NCBI GenBank assembly: GCA_034698045.1
Contig: JAQGAU010000431.1
Coordinates: forward strand, 1-28,240
Length of the DNA stretch: 28,240 nt
Direction of reading: 5' to 3'
Source of the DNA: Paramacrobiotus richtersi
Taxonomy: Eukaryota > Tardigrada > Eutardigrada > Parachela > Macrobiotidae
The position numbers and the translations under genes were made by a program. Under the pieces are notes generated by a model, which did no database searches, was not told where the DNA came from, and saw only the letters and a program-made list of their open reading frames with translations. Below are positions 8,893-19,067 of this stretch, one piece after another. Within the stretch, counting starts at the first letter, position 1. Each line of letters begins with the position of its first letter.

Positions 8893-11800
8893 ATGTTCAG
8901 GACATACATAATTCTGTTATTGGTTCTGGTCGGTAAGGCGCTCTAATATTATACGATATGGAGAGATTATGATGAAGATATACTTTGTGTGAAGATAAAT
9001 ATGTATGTGCTGCAAGCAAGCAAGTTTATTTCCTCTGGCCCATTCTGCCCAGCAGGTGCCATGCATATGTGCATGGCATTATTCTAAGCAATAAACAATA
9101 GTTAGGAAGAAGTAGAAACAACAACAAACACAAAGAAAAACAACAATAACGACAAACACAAGGAATGCGATTCAAGCGTTATATTGCTGAACAATCGTTC
9201 ATGATCTTGCCGTACACGCTGAACCGCTGCAAAGGTCGCGGCAACAAATCAAAATTATAACACAAGCGCGAGAAATGTTTCAGATAGACGTAATTTAAGT
9301 AATCCCTCCATCCAGAATTAGCCGTCCGTGGTAGCAGTCCCTTGCATCTTTCAGCAAACGATGTATGAAGTTGCCAATGGCCAGTGCATCCCGATCCGAT
9401 TCTTCAGTTCTGCAGGCGCTGTTTAAGCACAACTTCATGTGCTCAAAGAGATCCAGTGGTACCGTGGTTAACCGTTCATGCAGCAGATCGCGCGTCGGCA
9501 AGTGCAAAGGACAGAGAAACAGGGCGTGCGCTTCATCCTCCAAGACGTCGCAGTGTTGGCAGATGCGTTCACTTCGATCCAGCTGCTCCCAGCGTCCGGT
9601 TTCAATCCGGAGAAAGTGACAGCCAGCGACCAATTGGACAATTGCACCTGTTAGATGTCGTGGCAAAATATGGATGTATGGCGCCATCAACGGCTCTGGG
9701 TGTAACTGCAACATAAAGCACAACTTCCCCCTCTCGAGGGCATAATCATCGCTCACCCGACCCTTTAGGTCGTCCACAAACTGCTTCCGTAGTTTAGCCA
9801 CGATGTCCACTGGGGACATCGTGGCCAACTTTTGTTCCAGCATTGTTGCGTTGTCCCATTTGATCTCATACTGTGACTCAACTGGCTGAAGAGCTTTTCT
9901 CAGAAAGCTTCTTTTTCGTTTTTGCGCTGACTGGATCAGATCCATCAAGGCCTGTCGAACTAAGCTGTCCGTTGGTCGCCTGATACAACGCACAATAAAT
10001 CGAAGCTGATTGTTTATTTGGCGATGATGTAAGGGCATTTGCAGGGTAAGATAGTAGAATGCATCCTTCGACAGCGTTTGTCTGATTTTGAAAAACCACC
10101 GGAAAAAGTTTATTTGTAGTCTGTCGATCTCGCAGTTTGCTCCGCAATATTCTGACCCGAAAAGAATCTGACTGCCAACCGTTGCTTCGAAAACTGACTG
10201 CGCTGTCCTGAATTGCATTTGTGGAGTCGACTTTTCGATCTTCTGCAAGAGTGTGAAATACGACTTCTGGGCTGATTCAAACAACGTTTTGCCCGATCTG
10301 TTCAGAGACAGCGTTTCATTCAACCACACTCCCAGGTACTTGAATTCTTTTACTTGCTGAAGCGAATCGCCTTTCAAATACACGTTGCATAGCACTTCAC
10401 GTTTGGATTGGCCTTTTATTACCATGCTAACCGACTTCTGAATATTAATGGTCAGACCGTGTTCGTCTGAAAATTCGCCGATTAAATTGATGGACTCCTG
10501 AAGATGTTGCTCTGAGTGTGAAAGTACAGCTACTGCCGTTGTATGCTTAGTATTGCAGCTAAAATAGAGATCTCATTGGCACAACAGTCCTGTCAACCAC
10601 GCTATCCGTACACAATACTTCCACCACCTGGAGTTCCGAATTCACCTAAGCAAGTGAGTATTTATTATAAGTGTTCGTCCACCGTACACTCTTATTAATC
10701 AAAACACTTTTAAAAGAAGCATTAATTAATCGACGATAATATGTTTACAGATAGATGGCTTGTGGTACAAATACCGTCAAACGAGCGCCGCCCCGGGCAT
10801 TACTAACGGTCGCGTCCAGTGGACCGTCGTTGCCGAGACCGTCGAAACCTTAACTAACGTTCCAGCGGTTACACTTCACGGACAATTTGCACGGATCCGC
10901 ATTCCAACAAACAAGAGTTGTGAGTTCCATTACTGGACAGGGTACTATACGGAAGACGGTCGGCATTACGGGAACGGTTTTATCGGTGAATCCACTTACT
11001 ATATAGGTACGCGACAATGAATGTTTCGCGCATCCCAGTAACCACGTTCCCATACACTTAACTATCGTTACATGGGCAGGCAATGGGCAAGTTCTGTACC
11101 ACGACTACAACAAGATTTTCATCGAGTACTCCTGCAGCGCTCCTAAGACAGACGGTACTTGTGGACAGCCCGCCATCGAAGTTCAAACTAGAATCCGACC
11201 TACGGATCTTTCGACTAGTGACAAAGAAAGTTTTGACAAAATTCTGGTGGAACTTTTTGCTCCCTACTGTATTACGCTGGACGATATTCCGGTGCAACCT
11301 TATGACAATGATTTATCGGCCTGTCCGTTTGTTGACACTGATACTCCGAAGTGCACGTTGGCGGACATTCGAGGGCTTGCTTTCATGGGAACAACAGGTG
11401 AGATCTTACTATAGCACTGCCTATTCCAATATATAAAGATCTACTATAAGAACCGGTCGCTTTTTCCAAGTTTGTCGATGTAATAAGAATGTGAAATGTT
11501 ATGAAAACACAGGTGGCTCAAATACTTATGGCACTTCGTCGCGCTGCCAGCTTCCCAATGCCGTCTTAACGCAAGTATCCTATGATCCGCTACAAGTAAG
11601 TCATATGCATATTAAAAACTCCATCAAGCCCTTCGTATACGTATTCGCCCTATTTCAGGCTGCCGGCTTATGGTATGGATACCGGTTCAAATCCATCGAA
11701 ACCGGCGTAACCAATCTCCAGTACTCCTGGACCAATATCAACCAAGGATTTTTGGACATGACTAATATTTCTGCCCAAGCGCTATGGATGGAATACGCCT

Positions 11801-12318
11801 TTGCCAACAGTTCCGGATGTCAGCATGGTTATTACGTTGGAATGATGGGAGTTAACGGGCAAGCGGATGGAGTACTGGGTCCAATTTCTCAAGCCGGGGA
11901 TCGCGGTTAGATCTCTTAAACATATTTATGTCTAAATTTGTTAGCACCTGAAAATGGTTTCTTTACAGTGATACTCAAACTCAACGTTCTCCATTTCGAC
12001 GGTAACTTCGCACTGTATTACGGATGTATTGCTCCCGATCCGGCGAGTAGCACGTGCCGGCTTCCATTCGTCTTGGCTGGCACGCGTACCAGTCCTTCTC
12101 AGCTTTCCTCGACGGATAAGGGAAGTTTTGATGCGACAATGGAGACACTATTGGGGAAATATGGTTGCGGTGCTGCAGACGTACCGCTGGTAAGCCAAAC
12201 AAGCGATCTGGTGTGTCAGTTTCAAGGCGGAACAGAGTGCGTGAAACTGCACATCCGGGGATTGCAACCACCACCAACTACGTCCAGCAACACGACTGCG
12301 AAGCCGGTGTATTATTAG
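8893..12318 (+). CDS. Secreted two-domain lipocalin, copy 2 (retroelement in intron 1)
   Basis: Exons: 8893-8932, 10559-10653, 10751-11006, 11080-11397, 11513-11595, 11659-11905 and 11969-12318, giving 462 residues with the same intron phases as copy 1. The signal peptide is Leu/Val-rich. Domain 1 starts with Gly-Leu-Trp (48-50) and domain 2 with Gly-Leu-Trp (about 267-269). No stop or frameshift is present and every intron has GT-AG ends. Intron 1 is 1,626 bases against 138 and 119 in copies 1 and 3, because a CR1-like element sits in it in antisense orientation. Whether the gene is still spliced correctly cannot be told from sequence. Domain 2, with its introns, is much closer to copy 1 than domain 1 is. 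Extracellular binding of a small hydrophobic ligand is inferred from the fold. Confidence 0.82.
9013..10535 (-). mobile_element. 5'-truncated CR1-like non-LTR retrotransposon
   Basis: On the minus strand the element ends at its 3' side in AATAAA-type sequence followed by three CTTG units (9013-9024 on +), the short-tandem tail style of CR1/L2-group elements. A 9-bp stem with a 4-base loop lies at 9057-9078 in its 3' untranslated region. The 5' side stops at about 10535, just after the reverse transcriptase active-site region. Comparison with intron 1 of copies 1 and 3 shows host intron sequence resuming at about 10540 ('gttgtatgctta'). A clear target-site duplication is not seen; 'gctgc'/'gctac' at the two sides is at most a short one. 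Truncation at the 5' end is usual for target-primed reverse transcription. Confidence 0.82.
9295..10542 (-). pseudogene. Reverse transcriptase C-terminal part of the CR1-like element
   Basis: An uninterrupted minus-strand frame of about 415 codons ends at 9295. The 5' part (10533-10425) reads Ala-Val-Leu-Ser-His-Ser followed by a helix and Gly-Leu-Thr-Ile-Asn, the segment after the catalytic Tyr-x-Asp-Asp box of LINE reverse transcriptases. The box itself is cut off. The Phe-Lys-Tyr-Leu-Gly thumb motif lies about 30 residues after the first internal Met. Near the C-terminus is a Cys-x2-Cys-x7-His-x4-Cys knuckle, as in CR1, Jockey and I-clade elements. Without palm motifs it cannot be an active polymerase. 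The intact frame suggests a recent insertion. Confidence 0.85.
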
Positions 12319-12678
12319 TACGTATACTGCGACTGAAGCGTTTCTCGTGACATTGCTGTCCGTTTTCTACAATTATGCGCCGGGATTCTATATCTGCATT
12401 ATTATCCATCTATTCTTGTTTTTGTTCTAGACAGGACAGTTTGTATAATTGCGAAAATCCGGCTGTCACTTGCCGGTAGTATATTGTTAAGTACCCGAAT
12501 GCAAGTCAGTCGAGTTACAGACATAGATTCAGCGTACCTTTTTTTATCTCTAATATACATCCACCGTCCACGTGTCTTGTAAGCGTTTGCAAAGCAAATT
12601 CTAAATTGATAAGCATAAGTTAGATAACCATGAATAAAAAAACATAAGAATTAACCGTATATGAAAAGAATTAAGAAT
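12319..12678. other. Intergenic stretch between converging copy 2 and broken FABP-like gene
   Basis: It holds the 3' flank of copy 2 and, from about 12590, the 3' flank of the minus-strand FABP-like family: 'ataaccatgaataaaa' recurs near 20473 and 27065. No other feature is seen. Confidence 0.5.
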
Positions 12679-13085
12679 ATGGTGGTGGAGGACCGGTAGT
12701 TATGGGACCCGTGTCTCCAGTGTGTACGCGATAAAAAGGTCCGGTGAATCTGATTTAAAATTAACATCATTATCAAGCAGTCTTACGATAAATGCCCGCT
12801 GGCATCTGGGTCGAATTAGAAACTTGCTGACAAGACAACGGTTGGTGAGGCTTAATCCAATCGTACGGCGGCAGAAGTGTTCTAGCGTTGTGCATCACAA
12901 GTTATACTTCATCGTCGCATTCCCGGCTGTTGGGACGGATCCCGGATTTGTCCCTAAATCCAAGCTAATTTGTCCATTGCTCATGGGATCAACCCATCTC
13001 TCAGTTTGTTGATGCCGCCCATCGGTCGCTTTGTTAAAGATTACTCGTTCTCCTTGTCAGACTACGTCCAAAGTCACCCCTGCCA
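12679..13085 (-). pseudogene. Broken copy of the FABP-like secreted protein gene
   Basis: The region aligns with exons 3-4 of the intact gene at 20516-21907. The last-exon remnant (about 12679-12746) keeps the Tyr-Arg-Val-Pro and Gly-Pro-Ile-Thr coding part but is joined directly to intron-like sequence, so its 5' half and acceptor are gone. The exon 3 counterpart (about 12785-13078) has a missing base near 12796 ('aatgcccgc' against 'aatgctccgc') and several later indels, which destroy the frame. The sequence to 13400 resembles intron 2 of the intact gene. No counterparts of exons 1 and 2 were found before copy 3 begins. Confidence 0.72.
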
Positions 13086-13975
13086 AATAAAATCAACGGT
13101 TACCGTTATCAGTGCTGCACTGCACTAGCTGTCCAACTTTGACCTGCTACAAAATTTACCAGTCTTGGGTATCTGACGACAGCAATCGGCAACTCACTGC
13201 CCATATTGCAGCGAACTCTTACTTTTTTAACCGTGCACTTGTCAACACAGTATGTACATTCAGGGCGCTTGCGCAGCCGACAAGCGCACATGTAATCAAG
13301 ATCAGAATCGCTATAGTAATCTGTGGGTTGGCAGCTCTTGTTGTCCTTAGCACAGCAATTTTGCCGTTTTTTCGATCATCCATTATAATCGGTTATTCAC
13401 CTAATTAAAGCAATAGCAAATCGTCTCGAGGAAAACACGGGCGAACGCCGATTTCACAAGTACCTACAAGTAGTAATTTTTGTTTTGCTTTCGTGGCATT
13501 AGTGCTACAACTGCCTATCGGTGTTGTCAAAACGATGTAGCAGTTATGAATAAAATGGGGATTCACTACATTGTAACTTCATCGAATACAGAAATAATGG
13601 CATCATATCGATCGTGCTTAACGGCTTCCGCTACAGTATGTACGATTTTACGTTCGTTCGTTGGCTTTTGCGCTAGCATGTTTCAATAACATACTTATGC
13701 ATGGTCGGTATTATTAAATGTGCAACACACGGTCAATGTTTCGTAATGCTTTACAGTGCTGCTACGCGAACTTGGCTATGGCACATAAACACTGCGTTTG
13801 ACAGCCTGGTAGTGATCGGTAATGCTAATTACTCTTATTACAACACGCCGTTTGTAATAAACATGGAGTACAATGCATTACCAAATTAAGCACTTTTTTC
13901 GAGTGGAGTTGTTTATGTTTATGGAACGTATCAAAGATGTGCTGATAGTAATTTGCGAACGTGACAGACGAGATC
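13086..13975. other. Intron relic of the FABP-like gene and upstream region of copy 3
   Basis: 13086-13400 matches intron 2 of the FABP-like gene (compare 21045-21290 and 27620-27880). Open frames in it are therefore not genes. 13590-13975 matches the upstream region of the double-lipocalin genes. Relative to copy 2 about 220 bases are missing after 'taccaaatta' (13880), and the TTATAT element is within the missing part. Confidence 0.6.
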
Positions 13976-15508
13976 ATGCCCAGGCCATGCATGCCCAGGC
14001 CATGCCTAACTCTGTTATGGGTGCTTTTCGGTAAGCCGCTCGTGTAAGGTATGATATGGATAAATTATGATGAAAACTTACTTTGTGTGCAGGTAAATAA
14101 TATTATGTAAGTAATGTATGCTGCTGTTGTTGTATGCTTGATATTGCAGCTAACGTAGTGATCTCCTTGACACAACAGTCATGCCAACCATTTCCGTAGG
14201 CAATGCTTCTACCAACTGGAGTTTCGAATTTACCTAAGCAAGTGAGTATTTGATTATAAGTATTCGCCTACCGTACATTTTTATTAACAATATCACTTTT
14301 AAATCAAGCATGAATCGGCGATAACATCTTTACAGATAGATGGTTTGTGGTACCTATACCGTCAAATGAATCAGCCTAGCAACGCCACCGGCATTACTAA
14401 TCATCAAACCCGGTGGACCGTCGTTGCCGACACCGTCGAAACCTTATTGTTAACCAACGTACCAGCGGTTACACTTCACGCACAGTTTGCACAAATCAAC
14501 ATTCCAGGAAACAAGACTTGTCAGTACCATTTCTGGAGCGGGTACTACACAGAAGACGGCCGGCAATTCGGGAACAGTTTTACCGGTGATTCCACTTACT
14601 GTTGAAGCACGACAGTCAATGTTTTACGCATCTAAATAACCACATTTCCATTCACTTAATTATCGTTGCATGAACAGGCAATGGGCAAATTCTGTACCAC
14701 GACTACAACAAGGTTTTTATTGGGAATGCGGTACAACTAAGCTGGCGCTAGAATAACTACTGCAGTTATGTAAATAGTTTTTCAAGTATGCAACTTAAAT
14801 AAATTAAATATTATGCAAATTAGAAGCTATGTTATACCCTGTTTTAGGCTGCCGGTATGGATACAGGTACACATCCATCGAAACCGGGGCAACCAACATG
14901 CAGTACTCTTGGACTAATATCAACCAAGCGATTTTGGACATGACCAACATTTCGGCCCAAGCGGTATGGATGGAATACGCTTCTCTCAATAGTCCTGTAC
15001 TGGATGTCAGAATGGCTATTTCGTTGGAGTTATGGGAGTTAACGGGCAAGCTGATGGAATGATGGGTCCAATTTCCCAAGCTGGGGATCGCGGTTGGATT
15101 TCTTAAACTGATTTATGTAAAACTTTCTCGCAACTGAAAACGGTTTCTTTTACAGTCATACTTAAACTCAACGTTCTCCATTTCGACGGCAGCTTCGCAC
15201 TGTATTACGGATGAACTGTACCCGATCCGGCGAGTAGTACTTGCCGGGTTCCATTCGTTCTGGCCGGCACACGTACCAATCCTTCTCAGCTTTCCTCGAT
15301 GGATAGAGGCCGTTTTGATGCGATAATTGAGATGTTCTTCGGGAAATATGGGTGCGGGGTTGCAGACGTACCGTTGATAAGCCAATCAAGAGATCCGGTG
15401 TGTCAGTTTCAAGGAGGAACAGAGTGCGTGAAACTTCACATCCGGGGACTACAACCTCCACCGACTAATGTGTCCAGCACCACGACTGCGAAGCCGGTGT
15501 ACTATTAG
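13976..15508 (+). pseudogene. Two-domain lipocalin, copy 3 (pseudogene)
   Basis: Exon counterparts are recognisable at 13976-14030, 14150-14241, 14336-14600, 14679-about 14725, 14848-15090 and 15157-15508. Lesions: a stop codon in exon 2 (TAG 14197-14199); an in-frame TGA at 14603-14605 with loss of the exon 3 donor; deletion of most of exon 4 and all of exon 5 between about 14725 and 14840; a 7-base deletion at the start of exon 6 that removes the G-x-W tryptophan and shifts the frame; an insertion near 14995; and a stop in exon 7 (TGA 15212-15214). The signal-peptide exon carries a 15-base tandem duplication. The core promoter has also been lost. The last exon alone remains close to the intact copies. 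Confidence 0.88.
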
Positions 15509-16118
15509 TACCGCAATTAAAAACTGCAATGTCTGTTTTCTACAGCTATACGCCTCTGATTACGTATTCGAATTATTATTCATCTATTCCAGTTTTATCC
15601 AAGATACGTGGCATAGTTGTACATTTTCGAGAAGCAGCGTAAACTTTACTTTTTGGCATCTTTCTGTTTTATTGTACTGTTCCAGATTTGGTAGTGCAAA
15701 ACTATCAAAACAGACAAACTATGCATTAAACCTAATAAACCACCTGCATCCGTGCATCGCTAATTTCAGCGAAGTACATAAAGGCACTGTTATAGATTAT
15801 TGCACTTGACATAAATAATTTTTTAGGTAACTGCATGATTGTGCAGTACGAGTTGCTCAGTTGATCGATATGGAAAAAACGTTGTACGCTATACGGGCTA
15901 ATTTAACTGTACAAGTACAGCGATCACCGAATTTTGTCGATAAGTGAGCAAAAACGTATGAATGTTCGCCGTTGATGCCGCCGATCGTCTCCTCGAGGCA
16001 AATGTATACCCAGCGACTTTATTAGGTACGACCAAACGTACCACAGCATACAGAAATTTCTCGACAGCTCCACTGTTTTTAGTTACAGTTACTGTTTTTG
16101 TAATTACTTATTTTCAAA
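15509..16118. other. Intergenic stretch before the small secreted peptide gene
   Basis: 3' flank of copy 3, then (from about 15770) the upstream region shared with the broken small-peptide gene at 6104, including 'aaaggcactg', 'cagcgatcaccgaattttg' and 'atgttcgccgttgatg'. An open frame at 15468-15809 overlaps the end of the pseudogene and shows no gene features. Confidence 0.5.
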
Positions 16119-16657
16119 ATGCTGCGACAGATCGTGTTTTTTATGCTCCTTATCGGAGTTTTTGGAGGCTCTAGCAGTAAGTACAGACTCTTCTCTTGTT
16201 TCATGGAAGCGTTTTCGAAGTAAAATCGAATACATCAACAAAAAGTTTTATACGGCTCAGATATAAAAGATACATGCAGTAACATACAATGTACGTGATA
16301 TCATTAGCGTTGTGTTCGATCGAGTGCATTGTATTTCACTACAAGTACTGCTTTTCCTAACAATTATTCCGACGTTCCAGTACCCGTTTATTATCCGTTT
16401 ATCATTCTGACTGGAGCAGTGTCGACAGTATAATTTAACGGCACTTAATTTTGCCGAAACTTGCAACGTTCATGTGTGCTGTAGAACCACAAGTCAGCAA
16501 CATTGGATCCCAGAGCAACCTCGACAAGAGCAGCTCCCATGCCCAACCGGAAGGCACAACGGCCGGTAATGCCACCGGCATCGTGGGCCCAAACGGTTCG
16601 AAATCAAAGCCTGGTAGAACGAGGTCTGGTGATGGTCGAGCCCCCTGGATTGTCTGA
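16119..16657 (+). CDS. Small secreted Ser/Gly-rich peptide, copy A
   Basis: Two exons, 16119-16176 and 16485-16657, joined at a phase 1 intron (donor A|GTAAGT, acceptor TAG), encode 76 residues. Residues 1 to about 17 form a hydrophobic signal peptide (Phe/Leu/Ile-rich, ending Gly-Gly-Ser-Ser). The mature part is low in hydrophobics and rich in Ser, Gly, Pro, Asn and Lys, with one Asn-Ala-Thr glycosylation site, and looks disordered. I do not recognise the family. The signal exon and the segment Gly-Ser-Gln-Ser-Asn-x-Asp-Lys-Ser are shared with the gene at 19068. It follows a double-lipocalin copy in the same orientation, as the broken copy at 6104 follows copy 1. Function unknown. Confidence 0.6.
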
Positions 16658-17780
16658 TGAATCCTGCGCACAGGAAAACATAATACAACGTGGATAACAG
16701 CGGACATGCACAGCTAACCATGTTTCGGTTATATCGAATCGACAGAACGGAAAATTATTTTGTATTAGTTATTTAGTACCATGAGAGTAGTTCTCGGATG
16801 TCTTGTTCGCCTAGAAAGCAGATCTCTCTCATCGAGCGCGAGTATCCGAAGAGTATGCACTGATGTATTTGCTGTTGTGTTCCAGTTAAATTAGGATAAC
16901 TAATCACCCTGTACGACAACATATGAGTACTAGTCATGACGGTGTTGAGAATCACACCAAAGACTGGGAAAATGGTTACGTCAAATCAGATGATACAGCA
17001 CACCAGCCGCAAAGAATTCTCAATATTTTGTTGGAGAAACATATAGATACGGAATATATATCTATAATTTTTTTCGTGATACCAATTACCACAAGTTATA
17101 TCTGTAACGTTGCCAGTCTTGATTCTAATTGTGAGTGTTGATTTTGATTTTTTGAGTACTGCAGTTGGTTTGTGTTACTTGTTGTGATTTGCTTTATTTT
17201 AGTCCATGGTATTATGATAAACGGGTGTGCGACGGGTTGCCTAAAGAGATTTCCTGATTGTTTTCGGTACTCGCAGAACAATTGTTTATTTTTTTCCGTT
17301 GAAAATGATGGGGCGTGAGTTGAGTATCGCTCTCCATACTGTGTACAGATTATCGTAGAACAAAAAATTGTTTGATAGTAAACATTCGGCGTCAAACTTC
17401 CGAGGATTCTAGAGATCTCTAATAGTTTACAGCTATCTCGTATAAAAACCTGGGATTGTCGCTAAGGTATCAAGTTCGACGGGTCACAGGAAGGGCCTGC
17501 GGACCATCACAGGAACGGCTTCGTTATACGTTCCAAAGCCGTGGTATTTTGATTGGTTTAGTCCGCCCTTAGGCTGGAGCAGGAAGAATGATGTAATGCG
17601 GTGTGCTCGCACTTAATCAGTTTAACCACTGAATGCGGTCTCACGGCTGGCGTTAGAACATGCACTGTGTAAATGCACGCAGAACACAGCGCGAAAAACC
17701 AAAACACAACGCTCGCTGTTTTTCTGGGCAAAGTTGCTTTTGTTTTGACAATTTTCTTAACAAAAATGGCCTGTTACTGA

Positions 17781-18202
17781 GCGGGAATTCCAGTCGGATA
17801 ATTGGCACGGGAAACTGCATTAATATGCAGTTGGGATGAAGATTCGTGGAACTGCTTGCTTGCCTGCTTCGCAGCTGTAAATCTGGACTTCCAGTTATTA
17901 TTTTTCATACATGGACCAGTATCTGTTTTTGCGAGGTAAGCTAAAAATGTTAATAACTGATGACAGAAAGAGTGTGATCAATTAACTCTGCACGTATAGC
18001 TTTGTTTTTTAAGTATAATTAAGCCTGGTGAATGTTACTGATTTTAGATAAAAAAGCATAAAATCCTGGAATTCCAGTTTCGGTTCTTCTGCTGTTTGCC
18101 TCAAGCTCGCATATCATCAGTGGATGCCTGCATTATCCAGCCGAGATTTCAGTCTTTGATTCCGTCCCCTCAGCTGGAGTTTTAATTGTCCTGGATTTCC
18201 AG
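17781..18202. repeat. Four copies of a CTGGAnTTCCAG palindrome
   Basis: A perfect palindrome CTGGAATTCCAG lies at 18066-18077. One-base variants are at 17883-17894 (CTGGACTTCCAG) and 18191-18202 (CTGGATTTCCAG), and a partial one is at 17782-17793 (cgggaattccag). The core GAAnnTTC-like arrangement could bind a dimeric factor, but this is only inferred from symmetry. Confidence 0.5.
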
Positions 18203-18399
18203 TAGCTTTCTTGAATTGATTTCACTTCTCTATCAAGGACGTACTTCAGCTTTTCCCATTGTACTTTGTACATTTATTTCTCCGCAGATTTATGATTGTC
18301 TTATATCTTTTCGATCTCTTGTTTTTTTGTTGATTTGTGATTTCTTGTACTCCCATTGCAGCGAAGTAAAATAAACATTGTCCGATAAAGTGAACTTGC

Positions 18400-18640
18400 T
18401 CTCATCCATGACGTCACGACGCGCGCTGAGCGGCAATTTTTGTGGCCAGTTAATAGGTCCGAAACAGACCAATAGGAGCGCTCTATCAGCCAATCAAAAT
18501 TGAGTACGATAAGCTGGGTTCGCCCAACCGCTCAACCAATCAGAGTACGAGAAATCGTCCTCCTCCCGCGGGCGCGCGGGCCCAAGTTGGCAGGTCTCGA
18601 AAATCTGCGACCCAGCGCGCGCGAAATGCATTCGGTGCGC
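18400..18640 (+). promoter_or_regulatory. CpG-rich block with CRE and three CCAAT boxes
   Basis: A perfect cAMP-response element, TGACGTCA, lies at 18409-18416. CCAAT boxes lie at 18469-18473, 18490-18494 and 18536-18540, all on the plus strand. A GC-rich run with many CpG follows (18565-18635). CRE plus CCAAT plus GC-rich sequence is the usual make-up of a TATA-less promoter. No gene start is evident immediately downstream; the nearest plus-strand gene starts at 19068. Confidence 0.5.
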
Positions 18641-19067
18641 CTCACATACGATGTACGGTCTAGATATTTTTTGTACGAGTATAGCAAAAACCAGACTTTT
18701 GCATTAACAGACTGCACTGCGCCAGTGACTCACGCTTGTTGTTTGCCGTTAATGATGCCGGCCGTCTCCTCGAGGCAGATGTTTACCCAGCGCGAACGAT
18801 ACGAGTAACGGCCAACTGGTCCATCTACCTTAAAGAAACTGCTCGACCGCTCCCACTGTTTTTCTCCAGCCAATCCGACGTAGTAACAGCGACATATGGC
18901 TTCTGATGAGTTCGTTTACACTTTAAGCCAGGTAGAAGACACTTGGAATGTACCGGAAAAGAAATGGCTGGTTGACGGTTGGCATAAAAAATCCGGCCGA
19001 CAGACTTTAGACACCTGAAGATTCATCTTTTGCTAACAGCCACGTAGTCCGACTGCTTATTCACAAG

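Larger units (their letters stand above)
16658..19067. other. Long stretch with no supportable gene
   Basis: 16658-16740 matches the 3' flank of the broken copy near 6600-6680. The frame at 16923-17141 is 72 codons with a hydrophobic tail but no signal peptide at its start and no splice context. A TATAAAAA at 17440-17447 precedes sequence with no coding potential I can see. 17780-18205 holds repeated palindromes, and 18400-18640 a promoter-like block, listed separately. 18735-19067 resembles the upstream region of the small-peptide genes ('gccgtctcctcgaggcagatgtttacccagcg'). Confidence 0.5.

Noticed and set aside
9365..9716. Plus-strand open frames inside the retroelement
   Set aside because: They are antisense to the reverse transcriptase C-terminal frame, which has recognisable LINE motifs.
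13112..13408. 98-codon plus-strand open frame with hydrophobic tail
   Set aside because: The sequence is homologous to intron 2 of the minus-strand FABP-like gene and the frame is not kept in the other copies.
17425..17760. Transcript after the TATAAAAA at 17440
   Set aside because: No coding frame, splice pattern or known RNA fold follows; a lone TATA-like sequence in AT-rich DNA is weak evidence.
18500..18808. Overlapping open frames on both strands of the CpG-rich block
   Set aside because: GC-rich sequence with few stop codons explains them, and the block has clear promoter elements.
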